A DNA stretch of 64,000 nucleotides from Phaseolus vulgaris (lineage: Eukaryota > Streptophyta > Magnoliopsida > Fabales > Fabaceae), in assembly GCF_000499845.2 (NCBI RefSeq), contig NC_023755.2, positions 37,584,023 to 37,648,022 on the forward strand. The letters are read 5' to 3'. Both the position numbers and the translations under genes were made by a program. The notes under the pieces were generated by a model. The model was not told the origin of the DNA and searched no databases. It saw nothing but the letters and a program-made list of their open reading frames with translations. Shown one piece after another: positions 12,151 through 24,150 of the stretch; the stretch's first letter is position 1, and each line of letters opens with the position of its first letter.

Positions 12151-12662
12151 CTCGCTAGGGAAATGAGACCTAAAGAATTATTGAGAAGTTTCATTTTTCT
12201 CCTTTCTATCATACGGCTGATTTACACCTCAGTTTACTCCATCGGTCTTCTTGCTACTCCTTTGGGTCTCGGTCGTTCAATTACTTGATCTCCTAGAAAA
12301 TACCGAATGAGAGAGGTACCTGCAGAAAACACTTTGACGCTCAAGTCATCAAAGGGTGTTCGACACTCAAATGTTAGAGTACACTAATTAATGACGTACC
12401 TACTTCTTGGAATGTACGTTATTTATATTATTTTAATAGACTTATTTTGTTGAGCCAGATTAGTAAAGTAGGTCGTACTTAAGGGTATATTACCTAATTC
12501 TTAATGATTATTTAATTTTACTGACATTGATCGAGCGTTAATATATTACCTAATTCTTAATGATGATTTAATTTTACTTACATTGATCGAGCGTTAATGG
12601 AGCGAAATTGGGCCACACAGAGACATTGTGGGTCAAGCCACGGTATGGACAGATACCAATAC
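12151..12662. mobile_element. ~510-bp insertion, possible solo LTR or LTR-derived fragment
   Basis: The stretch is absent from the paralogous sequence near 25345 and is bounded by a repeated AGTT (12147-12150 and 12663-12666). Within it a ~54-bp unit ending TGATCGAGCGTTAAT occurs twice in tandem (about 12488-12541 and 12542-12597). It is richer in GC than its surroundings. A line resembling GACGCTCAAGTCA is reminiscent of plant LTR sequences, but I cannot assign a family. Confidence 0.4.
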
Positions 12663-15240
12663 AGTTTTCAAGTATTTGGTATCAACATTATTGTACTTCA
12701 AAGAAAATAATCAATTGTTTAAATTAATATATCTAAAACATGGGTTTAATAGTCTTATCTTGGGTCCATTCCACACCTTTCAAATGGGACTTGTCATATG
12801 GATGAATAGTTTTTTTTTTCGAGATCAACAGTATTGAATTTAAAGAATATCCTATTTCACACAGAATGCTCATAAATGCAGGTCAAATAATTTTAAGACA
12901 TTATGTACAAGTCCCATCTTAGAATTTTTTTAGGTGATTAAATAGATATTGGGATAATTTATTTTTGGTGTAAATCCTATTTCCTTCTATACATGTACAA
13001 CAATAAAAACTATTGTTTTTATAGCATTACTATTATAGAGTCTTTAAAACCATAATTGTATTTCATCAATTATTTAAAATATTACAAAAATATATTACTA
13101 GAAAATCATTAAATATAAATTAATTTTAGAGATAAAAACATAATTAATTACTATATTAACTAAATTAGATACTATTTTATAAATTAAAAAAATATTGATA
13201 TTTAAAATATTTTCTATTATTAATAGAAATTTATAAACTAGTTTCTAAATTGATATCTAATTAACTACAAATATTTTACCTATCAAATTTAAAATCTAAT
13301 TATAAATAAAATAGTTAAATATTCAAATTTTATTTTACAAAATATATTATATTTATAAAATATTTTTTATCTGTAAAATAGTTCCTCATCCTTTCATATA
13401 CTTAGGTCTACTTTAGAGATTTTTTTATATTAAAAGTTTTTGTTTGTCTTTTTTTTCAATTAGTTTTATGGGAAGAGTTACAGGTCTAAGGTTAGGGCTT
13501 TTCCTGTGAGGTTTCTAGGGCAAAGATGAATCTTTGTTAGTAGTACCAGAGTGTCATAGTATGTTTATATTATCGATCAAAATATTTCATGTACATGTTT
13601 AACCTTCTTGTTATTAGAATGAGGTTTGAAGCATACTCTTGCTTAAACAAGTTATAACAGTAAGGAAACTATTTATAATTGTTAGTACTTAAGGTAAATT
13701 ATAAATTATGTGGATTGTGAATGTGACTTGGTCAAAATGCTAAGTTTTGTTTAAAAATATTTAAAATATTTCGATTTTTTTTATATGCATAGTATACGAG
13801 AGGAAGATTTCCAAATATTTGTAATATCAATTCTATATATGTTTGCAATATTATTAATGTTTCTATAGACATTACTAGTCACTAATGTATTGTATGAATG
13901 AGATTTTTTTGAGATATTTGTAATATCAATTCTATATATGTTTGTAATATTATTAATGTTTTTTATATATATTACTAGTTACTAATGTATTGTATAAATA
14001 AGATATTGAATTATTGAAACTGATGAATATGATAATTATATAGTTTGTATAGGTGAAATTCTAAATGTGATATGTTGTGTGTTTGGTAGTTAAAAATGTA
14101 GAATGTTACAAGTGGATCTAATTTGTTCAAGATGATCCCATGTAAAAAGGAATTACTCAATTATATGTATAAAAAATGAATTAAAATAGCTTTTGAACCA
14201 ATCTGACACAATCTACGAAATTATGCATAATTGTTTTATGCAAAGTTGGTGGTACTCCACTTGTTTACGAGACAAACCTCTTTTATATGAAAATTCGAAA
14301 TGTTTAGTTGTTGGATGACCATTTTGTTTGTTTAGAGAAATTATTTTATCTGAACACGAGAGTCGTATTAGCTATGCGACCATTTGTTTGCTTGAAAAAA
14401 TTCAATTGGGTGAAAACATGAGAGTTTGTGTTGGGGGACTAAAAATTCATTGGGCAACTAAAAAGTATTTGGACGACTAAAAGGTCGCTTGGCGAGTAAA
14501 CCTTTGGTTGAGTAAGTAGAATGGTAGTTGAACGAATTTAGACATGTGCTTAATTCGCTGAGCAGACAAACAAGTTTAAAAAAAATTAAATAACATGTTT
14601 TAAATTGTTTTTAATTCTTGAAATTGTTTATATTTCACTAAGATGTTATATTTATCAAACTATTATACTTTAATACTATTATAGCATGATGATTGGTAAA
14701 TTGAAATTTATTAGTATCTAATTTTTTCGTTGAAATATATGATTTTGAATGATAAATTTGATGTGTAAGTATATGCATTATTATGTGATTGACGATGTAC
14801 ATGATGTATAAAGTTTAGAATGTATGATGTGGAAGGAAATATGATTTGAGTTGAAATGAATATGAATAAGAATATATACTGATATGTGATGATTTGAATG
14901 TGGTGTGCCGTAAACATAGTTATTTTCAAAAAAAAAAATACTATATTAAAATGAAATGTTTAAATTATACATTAAACATAAGATTTTATATAAGATATTC
15001 TAACTCTATTGATATTTGAATCACATAAAAAAATAAATATAATTAAAAGAATTTCCAATAAGAGTTTATATTGTGAAAAAAATACTATGTCTAGTATATA
15101 ATTTAAAAGGAAAGATGGTTGGCATCTCTCCTGACAGGACGGGAACAGCCTTCGGGTTTTCCTTGTACACATCGGTTAAAAGCGTACACATCGGTTAAAA
15201 GCTACCCACCTCTTGATGAATGTAATAGGAATTCAACATG
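12663..15240. other. Array backbone leading to TPS gene 2, no gene seen
   Basis: The sequence matches 25440-26680 (up to about 13890) and then 31487-31923 plus 38315-39320. The stretch near 14090 is continuous where the paralogue is split by a 6.4-kb LTR element, so it is an empty site for that element. A decayed MITE related to the intron element of gene 1 lies at 13097-13318. Short ORFs at 14711-15172 (minus) show no domain. Confidence 0.65.
13097..13318. repeat. Decayed MITE copy, shared with unit 2
   Basis: It contains the ATTTTAGAGA core and the ACTAAATTAGA segment also found at 1095-1404, 25869-26093 and 63193-63305. Because it is present at the same place in two array units, it predates their duplication. 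Confidence 0.5.
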
Positions 15241-15628
15241 AGTGAAATGTGAATTAATTGAAGTATATTTAAGCGGTGGGTGAAAATGACAAGCTTGTAT
15301 GACCACATATTAAAAGTAGATGATATCTTGAAAACTATTACACAGAAAAACATTCATTTTACAACTTAAAATAATTATTTTATTTTATTTTTAATTTAAA
15401 ATTTTAATTTCTATTACTATATTATTAAAATGAGTTATAAGCGGTTATATGTTAACATTCATTAATTAAAAAATATTTACGTTAAAATTCAATGTAATAA
15501 TATTTTGACACAAGAATTGAGTTAGGAAATTGTGTGAGGGAAACTAATTTCTGAGTTGATGAAAACTTAATGGCATATGAATAATAGGGTAGGTTTCCGC
15601 AAGTGTCTTTCGTTTCTGCTTGGAGTTG

Positions 15629-15636
15629 TATATATA
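15629..15636 (+). promoter_or_regulatory. TATA box of TPS pseudogene 2
   Basis: TATATATA lies 66 bases before the ATG at 15702. The surrounding promoter is nearly the same as that of gene 3. Confidence 0.6.
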
Positions 15637-15701
15637 GAGGAAAGGCACACATTGGTGAGCATCACATTTTGACACTACACATAGCGTAGAGTGAATACAC
15701 C

Positions 15702-17690
15702 ATGGAAAATAGTGTATGGAGTCTTCCCTATTGCTTGTCTACCACACAAACTCCTTCTAGATCCTCAAGCCAACTCGTTGCTAATGCTAACAAACACCAT
15801 ATCCCATTTAGAACTCCACCTAATTTCCAACCCAGTCCTTTTAATCGTGAATTTATTCAGTCCCTCGGAAACAAGCTTCCGATAATCTTTATTTTCCTTT
15901 AATTTTTGTGTGTAAAGATTAGTGTGTTGTTGGAATTATTGTTTTCATTATTAATTTATTTTGTCATGCACGCTAAGTGCAGATAGAAACACTACAAGAA
16001 ACAGCAAGAAAGTTAGAGGAGAAAGTACGAGTTCAGATGAATGGAACAAACATGGAACCACTAAACTTACTTGAATTGATTGATGATATTGAACGGTTGG
16101 GACTCTCCTTCAAGTTTGAGGAGGATATAAACAAAGTCCTTCTCAAAATTGTTTCAATTGAAAACTTCGAAAACCGAACTGGAAAAAGTCTGCATGAAAC
16201 CGCTCTTCTTTTTGGAATTCTCAGGCGACATGGCTTTGATGTCTCCCAAGGTACAAATGATTATCTGAAACCATTGTGTTTATATATTCCATCTGAAAAC
16301 TTATTCCACAAAGCTTATTTTGCTAACAATAATTACACCATCATATTGTTTTTAAAATGTTATAATCAAATACCAGGAAAAAAAATGTCAACAAAAGCTA
16401 GACAACAAACATATATCAAGTTGTTTTTTATATTTTTCATATTATAAATATTTTTAAATAAAAAAAAAATTATACTTTACCTTGGTATTATGGCATAGTA
16501 TAAAATATTTTTAATCATTTTAAAGTGCATGCAGATATTTTTATGAGTTTCAAAGATGAAGAAGGAAAATTCAAGGTTGAAATTAGCAATGATGTAGAAG
16601 GAATGTTAAGTTTATACGAAGCATCATACTTGAGCTTCGAAGGAGAAAATGTTTGGGAGGCAAATGCATTTTCAAGAACACATCTGATGAATTTAATGAA
16701 AGAAGGATTAATGGATGCGAAAATGGCAGAAAAAGTTAGGCATGTATTGGAGGGGCTTCCATATCACCGAAGCTGTTTCAGACTAATGGCAAGACAATAT
16801 ATTAACAGATATGATAAGATAGAACCGCATAATCTCTTACTGTTAGAGCTTGCAAAGCTGGATTTCAACATGGAGCAGTCATCATATCAAAACGAATTAA
16901 AGGAACTATCAAGGTATAAAGATAAATACACAAGGAAAAAGAAAAACTATACACTTGTTAAAAGAAATTACATATTTCTTTTGGTATTTTTAGAGTTTCA
17001 TCCTACTAATTTTAAAATAAAACTTAATATATTAATTTTTGTCTATATTATTGAAACAAATATTTATTTTTGATTAAAAAGTAACGTCAAAATTCATAAT
17101 AATTATCCAAATATAATTATTTTAATAATTGTTAAATATTAAATAAATATTACTTTGAAGAAAAAACTAAAATATTAGGAAGAATTCAAATAAAATTTGG
17201 TGAGATCTCAATTTCACTTTATTTTTCTTATGCAATTATTATATTTATGTCTTTTAATGTGTTTTACTTAGGTGGTGGTGGGACATTGGCCTCTCAAGGA
17301 AACTAAAATTTGTTCGAGACAGATTAGTAGAAACATTTATTTGGTCGCTTGCAATTTTTCCTAAACCTCAATTTGCTATATGTCACAAAGAACTCACTAA
17401 GGTGGGATATTTGATCACAATCCTCAATGATATATATGACATATATGGTACTTTAGATGAATTGGAGCTCTTCACAGATGCTATTGAAAGGTTTGTTACT
17501 AATCTGAGATGGAGTTCATTTTACTTTGTTCTTTGAAAAAATTAAAACATGTCTTATTTTAGTATATATTATTTTATACATGTGCATGTACACAAGATGG
17601 AACGTGAATTCCATAAACACTCTTCCAGACTACTTGGTATTGTGCTTCCTAGCCATCTATAACACAGTTAATGGGATGGCTTATGACATC
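15702..17690 (+). pseudogene. Terpene synthase 2, 3'-truncated pseudogene
   Basis: Paralogue of genes 1 and 3. Exon equivalents are 15702-15881, 15983-16250, 16535-16913, 17272-17490 and 17597-17690. Exons 1-4 remain open. Three lesions are visible. The donor after exon 1 reads AT where the other copies have GT (15882), so read-through adds a few residues and then stops at 15902. The DDxxD motif reads NDIYD. Exon 5 breaks after GCTTATGACATC at 17690, where transposon sequence begins. Exons 6-7, including the NSE/DTE motif and 3' UTR, are missing. The RxR motif is the normal RDR. Promoter and TATA box are kept, so a transcript is possible, but an active enzyme is not expected. Confidence 0.9.
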
Positions 17691-17789
17691 ATCTGTGAAG
17701 AACTACATTTCAAAATGGTTGACATAAATTAGTTTTAAGATACATAAGGTAAAGAATTATAAAAATAATTTATCATCATGTTACCTCAT

Positions 17790-18790
17790 GCCAATCACTT
17801 TTAAGGCCTAGTCTTACAATGGTAACCATCCATTGCATAATGTAATAGGCACACTCATAGCTTTTCTGGTTGTTTATTACACTATAATTCAATAAAAAGT
17901 AAATGTTAATATTGATAAACAATGAAAAGAGAAAGAAAAAAATTACAAACCTTTAGTTTTATCCAGTTCAAATTTTGAAAATTTGAATTGGATCAACCTT
18001 TTAGGATGTTATATCAATGCCATGAACTGATTAATACAAAAAACCGCGTTAGTAAATGCTTAATTAGTAACATAAGGAGTTAAGTTTATAGTTTACTTAC
18101 TATTAATGGTATTCTTAAGACTTGTGGATGACTTCTTGCGTAGGGAACAAAACCACACAACAGTCTTGTCAACCATTGATAAGACAAGTAACTGCCAATG
18201 ACCCCTATATCATCCATGAAAAGAGTTAGTCAATATTTAAAAGATGAAATAGTAATAATTGACGACATATAATTAAACTTACTCATTAATATAGGGCATA
18301 AATAAATTTCTTTTTCCTCTTTTTCTACGGTGTTAGTGATGTATGATTGAGTTTCATTTTCCTTTGTTCCAGTGGGATTAGTATATGCGGGATCTAAGAA
18401 TCCATACACATTTTCCTTCCCCTCAATGATAGGGACACCATTCAAAAACCTACAAGTTATTAGTTAAAGCATAATCAATGCTAATTTAACATAAAGTAAA
18501 TTAAAATATAGGTAAAGATACTTACATCATCAAAAATTGAATTATATTTATATTGAGCTCCTGATCCCCAACTACAAATTCTAACAAATTTGACATGTAT
18601 ATGTACAATGGCAGCTCAGTGTTTATTTCAAAAAGCGTATCATCCCATGGAACTTCCAGAGGGTCTCGACCAATCTGTTTAACAACTACAACTAAGGAAG
18701 TTATAGGATCGTCAATCAGAACCTCATGCTTCCTTTTCAGACTAGGTTTCCGACAAGGTTTCTACCAAATAAAAAATATTTGTATCAAAT
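17790..18790 (-). pseudogene. Ulp1-like (C48) cysteine protease relic of a transposon
   Basis: Minus-strand pieces read, in order: WDDTLFEINTELPLYIYM (near 18640-18580), NGVPIIEGKENVYGFLDP (18445-18390), YLCPILM (near 18300), GHWQLLVL (near 18200) and ECAYYIMQWM (near 17855). The His of GHW and the Cys of ECAYY sit where the catalytic His and Cys of Ulp1 peptidases are found. The pieces are separated by intron-like or decayed sequence, with stops. Plant CACTA and Mutator elements often carry such ORFs. It is not expected to be functional. Confidence 0.6.
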
Positions 18791-18875
18791 AAGATGTAAT
18801 GTATAAATATAAATTAATATAATGAAATGAAATTATTACCAGAGGTTTTGGCACAATTCAAATGAGGTGTCTGAT

Positions 18876-19290
18876 TCAGGATACAATGGAGTCTTTGCAT
18901 AGCTTACTTCCATATCCATGCGCTTTTGCAAAAGACTCAACTCCCACATCACGAATCATGTCCTCCAATCGATCATCATCTACATCATCATGTACTGCAT
19001 CAGTCATGGTGGACCCCACATATTCTTTAGTTATGGAAACACGTGGTAAATTTAATAATTCACCATGCCATGTCCAAGTTGTATAAGAATGAAGAAACCT
19101 ATCACATAGAAGGTGCTTCCTAATTATCTTAACATCCAGTATATCCTTCCATTCAAACAATTAACACACAGACACATGATCTTTGCTCCATCATGACCAC
19201 TATTATTACGTTGCACAAATTGTATAAATTCTTCTACTCCTTTTTCATACTCATCACTTATAAGAACAAAATTAATCCAATTTCAATCCA
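18876..19290 (-). pseudogene. TNP2-type transposase-associated domain, N-terminal fragment
   Basis: Read on the minus strand, the first part gives SDEYEKGVEEFIQFVQ followed by a Cys-containing stretch (CLCVNC). After a frameshift near 19160 the next part gives DVKIIRKHLL, YTTWTWHGE and DDDRLEDMIRDV. This is the order of the plant transposase-associated domain found at the start of CACTA TNP2 transposases: an acidic Y..GV..FI..V segment, a C.C..C cluster, a V..HL...Y..W..HGE block and an acidic D..MI.D tail. The catalytic transposase region that should follow is missing. Confidence 0.7.
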
Positions 19291-19639
19291 TTATATTCTG
19301 GAATAGTCATTTAGGTGTTTTCTAATGAGTGTTCTATCTCACGCGTTTGCCGAGAGTCGAACACCCTCAGACTCAATACCAGCACGTATCAATTGTCGAG
19401 GGTCGAACACCCTCAGACTCAATACCAACACTTAATAATAAATACAAATTATAAAAATACTAAATACACAAATTAAAAATTATTAAATTAATTATAAATA
19501 TTAAATAACATAAATCTATCTACCTTCTAATAATTTAATAATTTTATTCTAACCTAAAAAAATAATATAAATTTTAAAAAATATAAATTATAATAAATAA
19601 AAAATAAAAAATTAATAACATAAGAAAAATATAAAAATT

Positions 19640-20894
19640 TTAAACACCACCAACCTTGTGTGTAAAGGAAACGGTGGTGGTGAAGAGCGACACGGGACAG
19701 GCAGCGACGACCGCAATGGAGTCAGCAGTGACGGTGCAAAGCGACAACAACGACAAGGAAGACACAGTAGAAAGCAAACAAAAACCTCCCCAATGAAATA
19801 GTGACCTTAGCAATGACATAAGACAAAACATAAGAGAACGGAAAACATACAAAAAATCAATGGTGAAGAAGAAGAGAGGAAGACAATGCTTACCAATGAC
19901 ACGAAGACAATACAAACAAGAGAGGAAGAGAATCCAGTCTGCATAAGTAAAATCAAACAACCTGGTTCTATATTTCAGCCATAACCACACTTTTAGCTGG
20001 GCCATCTGGTAAATCTCCTCTACATCCACCACTCCTTGATTAAACAAGATAAAGTTTCTTTGATCCCAAATACACCTTACAATGGCTGCCCATATACCTT
20101 TCCAAACCAAGTTTTGTTTAGAATTGGCCTGAACACAATGAAAACTCACACAGTGAGTCTTTGGATCGTTGTGTTGTACTAAGTTGATGCCCAACCGATT
20201 AAGGCATAAAGACCATACTTGCTGGGCAAACTTGCATTCTATGAACAAGTGTTGGCACGTTTCCACCTGGGTCATACACATAACACATACTGTTGAGTTC
20301 ATCTGCACTCTTCTTCTACAAAGCCCCTCTCTCGTTGGGATTCTGTCGATAAGAACTCGCCAAGCTGTTACCAACACATTAGGAAAAGCTTTCATTTTCC
20401 AAACAAGTTCCAAAGCATCCTGCCTCGTGCCTCTCGTTTGCTTTGTTAAGCTGACATATGTTGCATTCACTGTGAACTCGTCAGACAGCTCATCCCCCCA
20501 CACTTGAACATCTTCCATATCTCTCTTCACAGAGGTGCTTGCAATGCATTCCATAAGATTTCCTTCAATCTCAGTCCCTCCTCCACTCTAGCCTCCACCG
20601 CCAATCCGTTCCCTCCCACATGCCTACATCTTCCACCTTTCGTCCCTGATTCGTTGACAATGTGAACAACCTTTGGAACGTTGTTTTGAGAGTTGACTCA
20701 CCTACCCATACATCTTTCCAAAATCTAATCTTATCTCCCCTCCCTAGTTTCCACCTTAACTCATTTTGGAACCACCCCTCTCCTCCCCCCTCCTTGCAAA
20801 CCTTAACTATGTCCCGCCACCACCATGATTGATGTTTTATTGGGATATGGGGGCAATCCATATAATAAACCCTAAACCCTAAACCTTTACCCAT
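19640..20894 (-). pseudogene. LINE ORF2 C-terminus with zinc-binding (zf-RVT) domain, frameshifted
   Basis: Two minus-strand frames, 20894-20571 and 20554-19640, differ in phase by one base, so there is a frameshift between them. The first carries the WWRDI...GDKIRFWKDVW block and a W.W..EWRR end, typical of plant LINE reverse transcriptases after the catalytic core. The second carries LVWKMKAFPNVLVTAWRVL and a Cys/His cluster (CVMC followed by HLFIEC), which is the zf-RVT domain. It then runs into W..RN..LF, also usual. The reverse transcriptase YADD core and the endonuclease are absent. The last ~80 codons near 19640-19900 have no family likeness. Confidence 0.75.
20867..20885. repeat. Short interstitial telomere-like repeat
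   Basis: AAACCCTAAACCCTAAACC is about two and a half units of the plant telomere repeat. It lies at the 5' (right-hand) end of the LINE fragment. Confidence 0.6.
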
Positions 20895-20930
20895 TTTATT
20901 GACATGTATATACTACATATTAAAAGTAGT

Positions 20931-21885
20931 TGGCTTCTAAGTTGTTTTTACCCATTTTTAACCTTTACCAAATTTTAATGATATTTCTTTATCAAATAAA
21001 ATGTCTTGTTTTGGGTAACCCATCTATCAATTTTTTCATTAGAATAAAAAAGATACTTATTCTTAGTGATTAATTTATTAATGATACTATAATCTATATA
21101 GAAACAAAATCTTCTATTCTTCCTTTTTTATCAATAAAAATGAAATCTTCTATTATTCCTTTTTATTAGTAACATTGGTGCACCCTACTCAATGGATAAA
21201 AATTTTCTTTTAAGTAATTTATGCACTTGCTTCTTCAGCTTAACCATCTTTCTCAAACTTACACTACAAAAACATTATTTAATAATGTAATACGACAACA
21301 ATTATAAGGAGATCGTCATAAGAAATGCAATGGTGATACTTTTGTAATTGATATTAAACATACAACAATAATTACTTTTTAATCATTATCATATGAACCA
21401 TATGATGATGTTTGTTTTTTGAATTATTGTGGTATGTACTTTATAACGATGATTATTAAAGAAACCATTATCATAAGCAGATACAATAAAAATTCAAGAA
21501 ATAACAATCAATGTATGTCTTTATATATCTTATATTGTAACTGCAATGAATATTTCTTTTTTGCATTTTCTTTTATTGTCCCCTCTTCTTTCCTCTCTCC
21601 CCTTCTTTAGTCGATCTCTATCTTCATATCCATCACAATAATTCATAACAATGTCATCATGGGTGTTGATTGTAGTTCGTCATTACTCATTAACTCACCA
21701 TTGGTTGCATCGTCCTTCAAAAACTCTATTAATTACAACTTTGCTAATGTGCTCCAATTTGATTTGTGTTGTCATCATCAATGCTCATAATGGATTAAAT
21801 TCATCTTGGTAGGTTGTCTTGTGCTCTCATCGTTTTTTCTTTGATAATTTTTAAAATTTTGTTTTCTTGCAACAAAATACCTAAA
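20931..21885. other. TPS 3' flank, unit 2
   Basis: No gene seen. It matches 4560-5490 and 48070-49040, including the MITE-like segment starting CACTACAAAAA at 21262. Confidence 0.65.
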
Positions 21886-22060
21886 TATAAATTCTATATT
21901 TCCTAAATCTTTTGTTCAAGTTGTCATTAACTTTGTTAGGAGTGGTAAGATATATAAATATGGAGATGGATTTGGACAAAAAAAAAATATATTAAAGAGT
22001 CAAATTGAGTCCTTACTAGTGTACTTGTTCCAATTAATATGTGTCATGATGATGTTGAGA
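21886..22060 (+). pseudogene. Relic of TPS exon 7, unit 2
   Basis: It translates to SIFPKSFVQVVINFVRSG, then IYKYGDGFG, and ends with sequence matching the C-terminus and stop region of gene 1. It is the least deleted of the exon-7 relics, because it keeps the INxVRS segment lost in units 1 and 3. It has stops downstream and no upstream exons. Confidence 0.7.
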
Positions 22061-24150
22061 AAATGAAGTTTTAAGTTTGAGTTTATATGTTACAATTTAT
22101 TAAATATATTTGTTTGGAATTTATTTGAATTGCTCTAAGTTTGGTACCATGTAACAAGAAATAGTAAAATGTGAATTGCATTTTAATTAAACTTCTAATT
22201 AATTTTTAAATTAGGCAAGTAGGTTAATAAGTAGTAGAACGAGTCTCACAACAAAGAATTCAAAGCAGTTATAACATTATCTTTTTGTTTCATTATGTCA
22301 TGTTAATAGTGAAAAATATTTGTCTATCAATCTTATTTATAATTAATTTTTATTATGATTGTACTTGTATTTTTCTTCTATTTACAATATTTAAATGTAG
22401 AAATCAGTTTAAGAAAGCTAAATTCAATTACACTTTGACCAATTTTGGTATATTTTTTAAGTTTGATCTTTTTAAAGCTAGTTTGAGAGATATTATGGGT
22501 GTTGTTCCGTGGAATAGGTCTCACAAAGTTAAATAACTAGAATTTGTTTAATAAGCTATGCTGGTATGAATAGGATTATTTTATGAAACTGAAATAATTT
22601 GACCTAATTTTTACTAATGGGTTACTTTTTAAAACTTATGAATTAGGGTTAGTCGTGCCAACATGACACGACTTCAATGTGAAGAAATCTTGTCATTGTG
22701 ACACAATTTTTGTCATATCAAAGGGAAGTCATGCAAATGTGGCATGCATTTAATACTAAAGACAAAGTTGTGCTATCCTGTCACGACTTTGATTTGTGAA
22801 ATTATTATTATTTTGTTAAGGAAACTTTGGCTTAGGTGGCATGACTGCAGTTCAAAACAGGTAATACGAAAGTCGTGTCATCCTTGCACGAGAAAGTGGA
22901 AAACAACTCCTTCGTTGTGTATGTTTGATAGCTGTCGTTTTGCTGTCAAATTAATATGATTCTAGCGTAGACTTGTCTAACACTAAAGAGATGATAGTAT
23001 AATTGTGGACAAATGTCCCCAAGTCGTCTCCCAACGAATCCAATAGTAAAATTAGTTGATCAGGGTTTAAAATCTATCTGCAAGCAATAAAAGTTAGCAA
23101 TAACAATAAAGATAAAAAAGGGGTTTGAAATAGTTGTGCAGAAAATATAAAAAAGATTAAAATAGAAAATAAAAAACGGTTGATCCCAAGTTCTTCCACC
23201 ATTGAATTCTTCACAGGTTCTCTAAAAATTAATCTTTTCTCAATCCTCCAACAGAGCTAAACCAGATTGAACATGCGCCGATCTGATTCAACTGAAACTC
23301 ACCAGTAAAGCATGCGTCTACTGGTTTAATCCATACCCACTTTGTTCCATGCGTATACTCCATGGGAATGCTTACCTCCTTTCTCTTGAATCATGCGCCC
23401 AAGAAATTAATTAGAACAATGCGAACTAACTAAGAAACCAAAGTTTAAGATAAGGAAGACTCTCAATCATGTGTTCAAGTACAACCTCTCACAAAAACCA
23501 GTTTTCCAGGAGATTAGACTATTAAAACAACTGCTATAGAGAATTAAAAATTGAAACTTTTATTGAACAAAACCTCGGAACTCAATGGGGAATTACAAAG
23601 GAATCAACCAAAAAGGTTTAGTCTTCCATGCAGAGGCAAAACAAAAGAATTACTAAGAAGAAAATAAACTAAGAAAACCCTATGAAGCTCCCTCTTCTCT
23701 CCTTGATATTTTATAGGCTTGTGTCCTTTTATAGGCTTTTCTGCTCCAAGGATCTTGGGAAAATATTGTAGTTTAGATTTTGTAAACAGTTTCCACCTTC
23801 CATAATTCTTTTTATTTTGCAGAAGATTTGCTTCCAATTCTGTTTCTGGAATCTTGTAGCTTTTATTTTCTCTTTCTTCTCCTCAGAATATTTTTTCTGT
23901 TTTGGTTCAAGAAGTAACTTGAACTTTTGCATATTTTGCCCATTCACAAAGGTAGATGCTTCCTCTGGATAATTTACTCTAAAAAGACAAAATTAACAAT
24001 AATAATATTTAAGGCCTAAACAAACCCAATTATAAGAATATTAATTAAAACAATGGATTTATTTATTATTATAGTCCAATAATCTATGAATAAGGCTAGT
24101 GAGTGTGAATAAATATATGCTCATCAATGTTGTAAGAGTACCATTACACT
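22061..24150. other. Repeat-like intergenic sequence after unit 2 relic; possible minus-strand LTR at about 22975-24127
   Basis: From 22625 to 22900 there are several imperfect dyads of the type AGTCGTGCCAACATGACACGACTT, also present in the foldback at 52.5-53.3 kb. From about 22975 to 24127 the sequence is richer in GC. Read on the minus strand it begins TGATGAGCA and has two TATAAAA boxes (CCTATAAAAGG and CCTATAAAATA, near 23710-23735), as an LTR promoter might. No matching partner LTR and no target duplication were found. No gene is supported. Confidence 0.35.

Larger units (their letters stand above)
17691..19440 (-). mobile_element. Relic of an autonomous-type CACTA element (TNP2-like and Ulp1-like parts), inserted in TPS 2
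   Basis: Minus-strand coding remains in the order TNP2-like N-terminus (19290 to 18876) then Ulp1-like protease (18790 to 17790), the order found in plant CACTA elements. The middle of the transposase is missing. Near 19365-19425 a ~26-bp motif (GTCGAACACCCTCAGACTCA) occurs twice and may belong to a subterminal array. No clean CACTA termini are seen, so the outer limits are approximate. Confidence 0.65.
19441..20930 (-). mobile_element. LINE (non-LTR retrotransposon) 3' fragment
   Basis: This is a 5'-truncated LINE on the minus strand, holding only the C-terminal end of the ORF2 polyprotein plus an AT-rich 3' region (19441-19640). At its upstream end the sequence passes through a short CCCTAAA repeat (20867-20885) and then rejoins the TPS 3' flank at about 20930. 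The fragment and the CACTA relic together replace exons 6-7 of TPS 2. Confidence 0.7.

Noticed and set aside
20169..20507. Plus-strand ORF of 112 codons
   Set aside because: It is antisense to the LINE zf-RVT coding region, which is the better explanation.
22975..24127. Full LTR retrotransposon between units 2 and the next block
   Set aside because: Only one LTR-like segment is seen, with no partner, PBS or target duplication, so it is listed only as a possibility.
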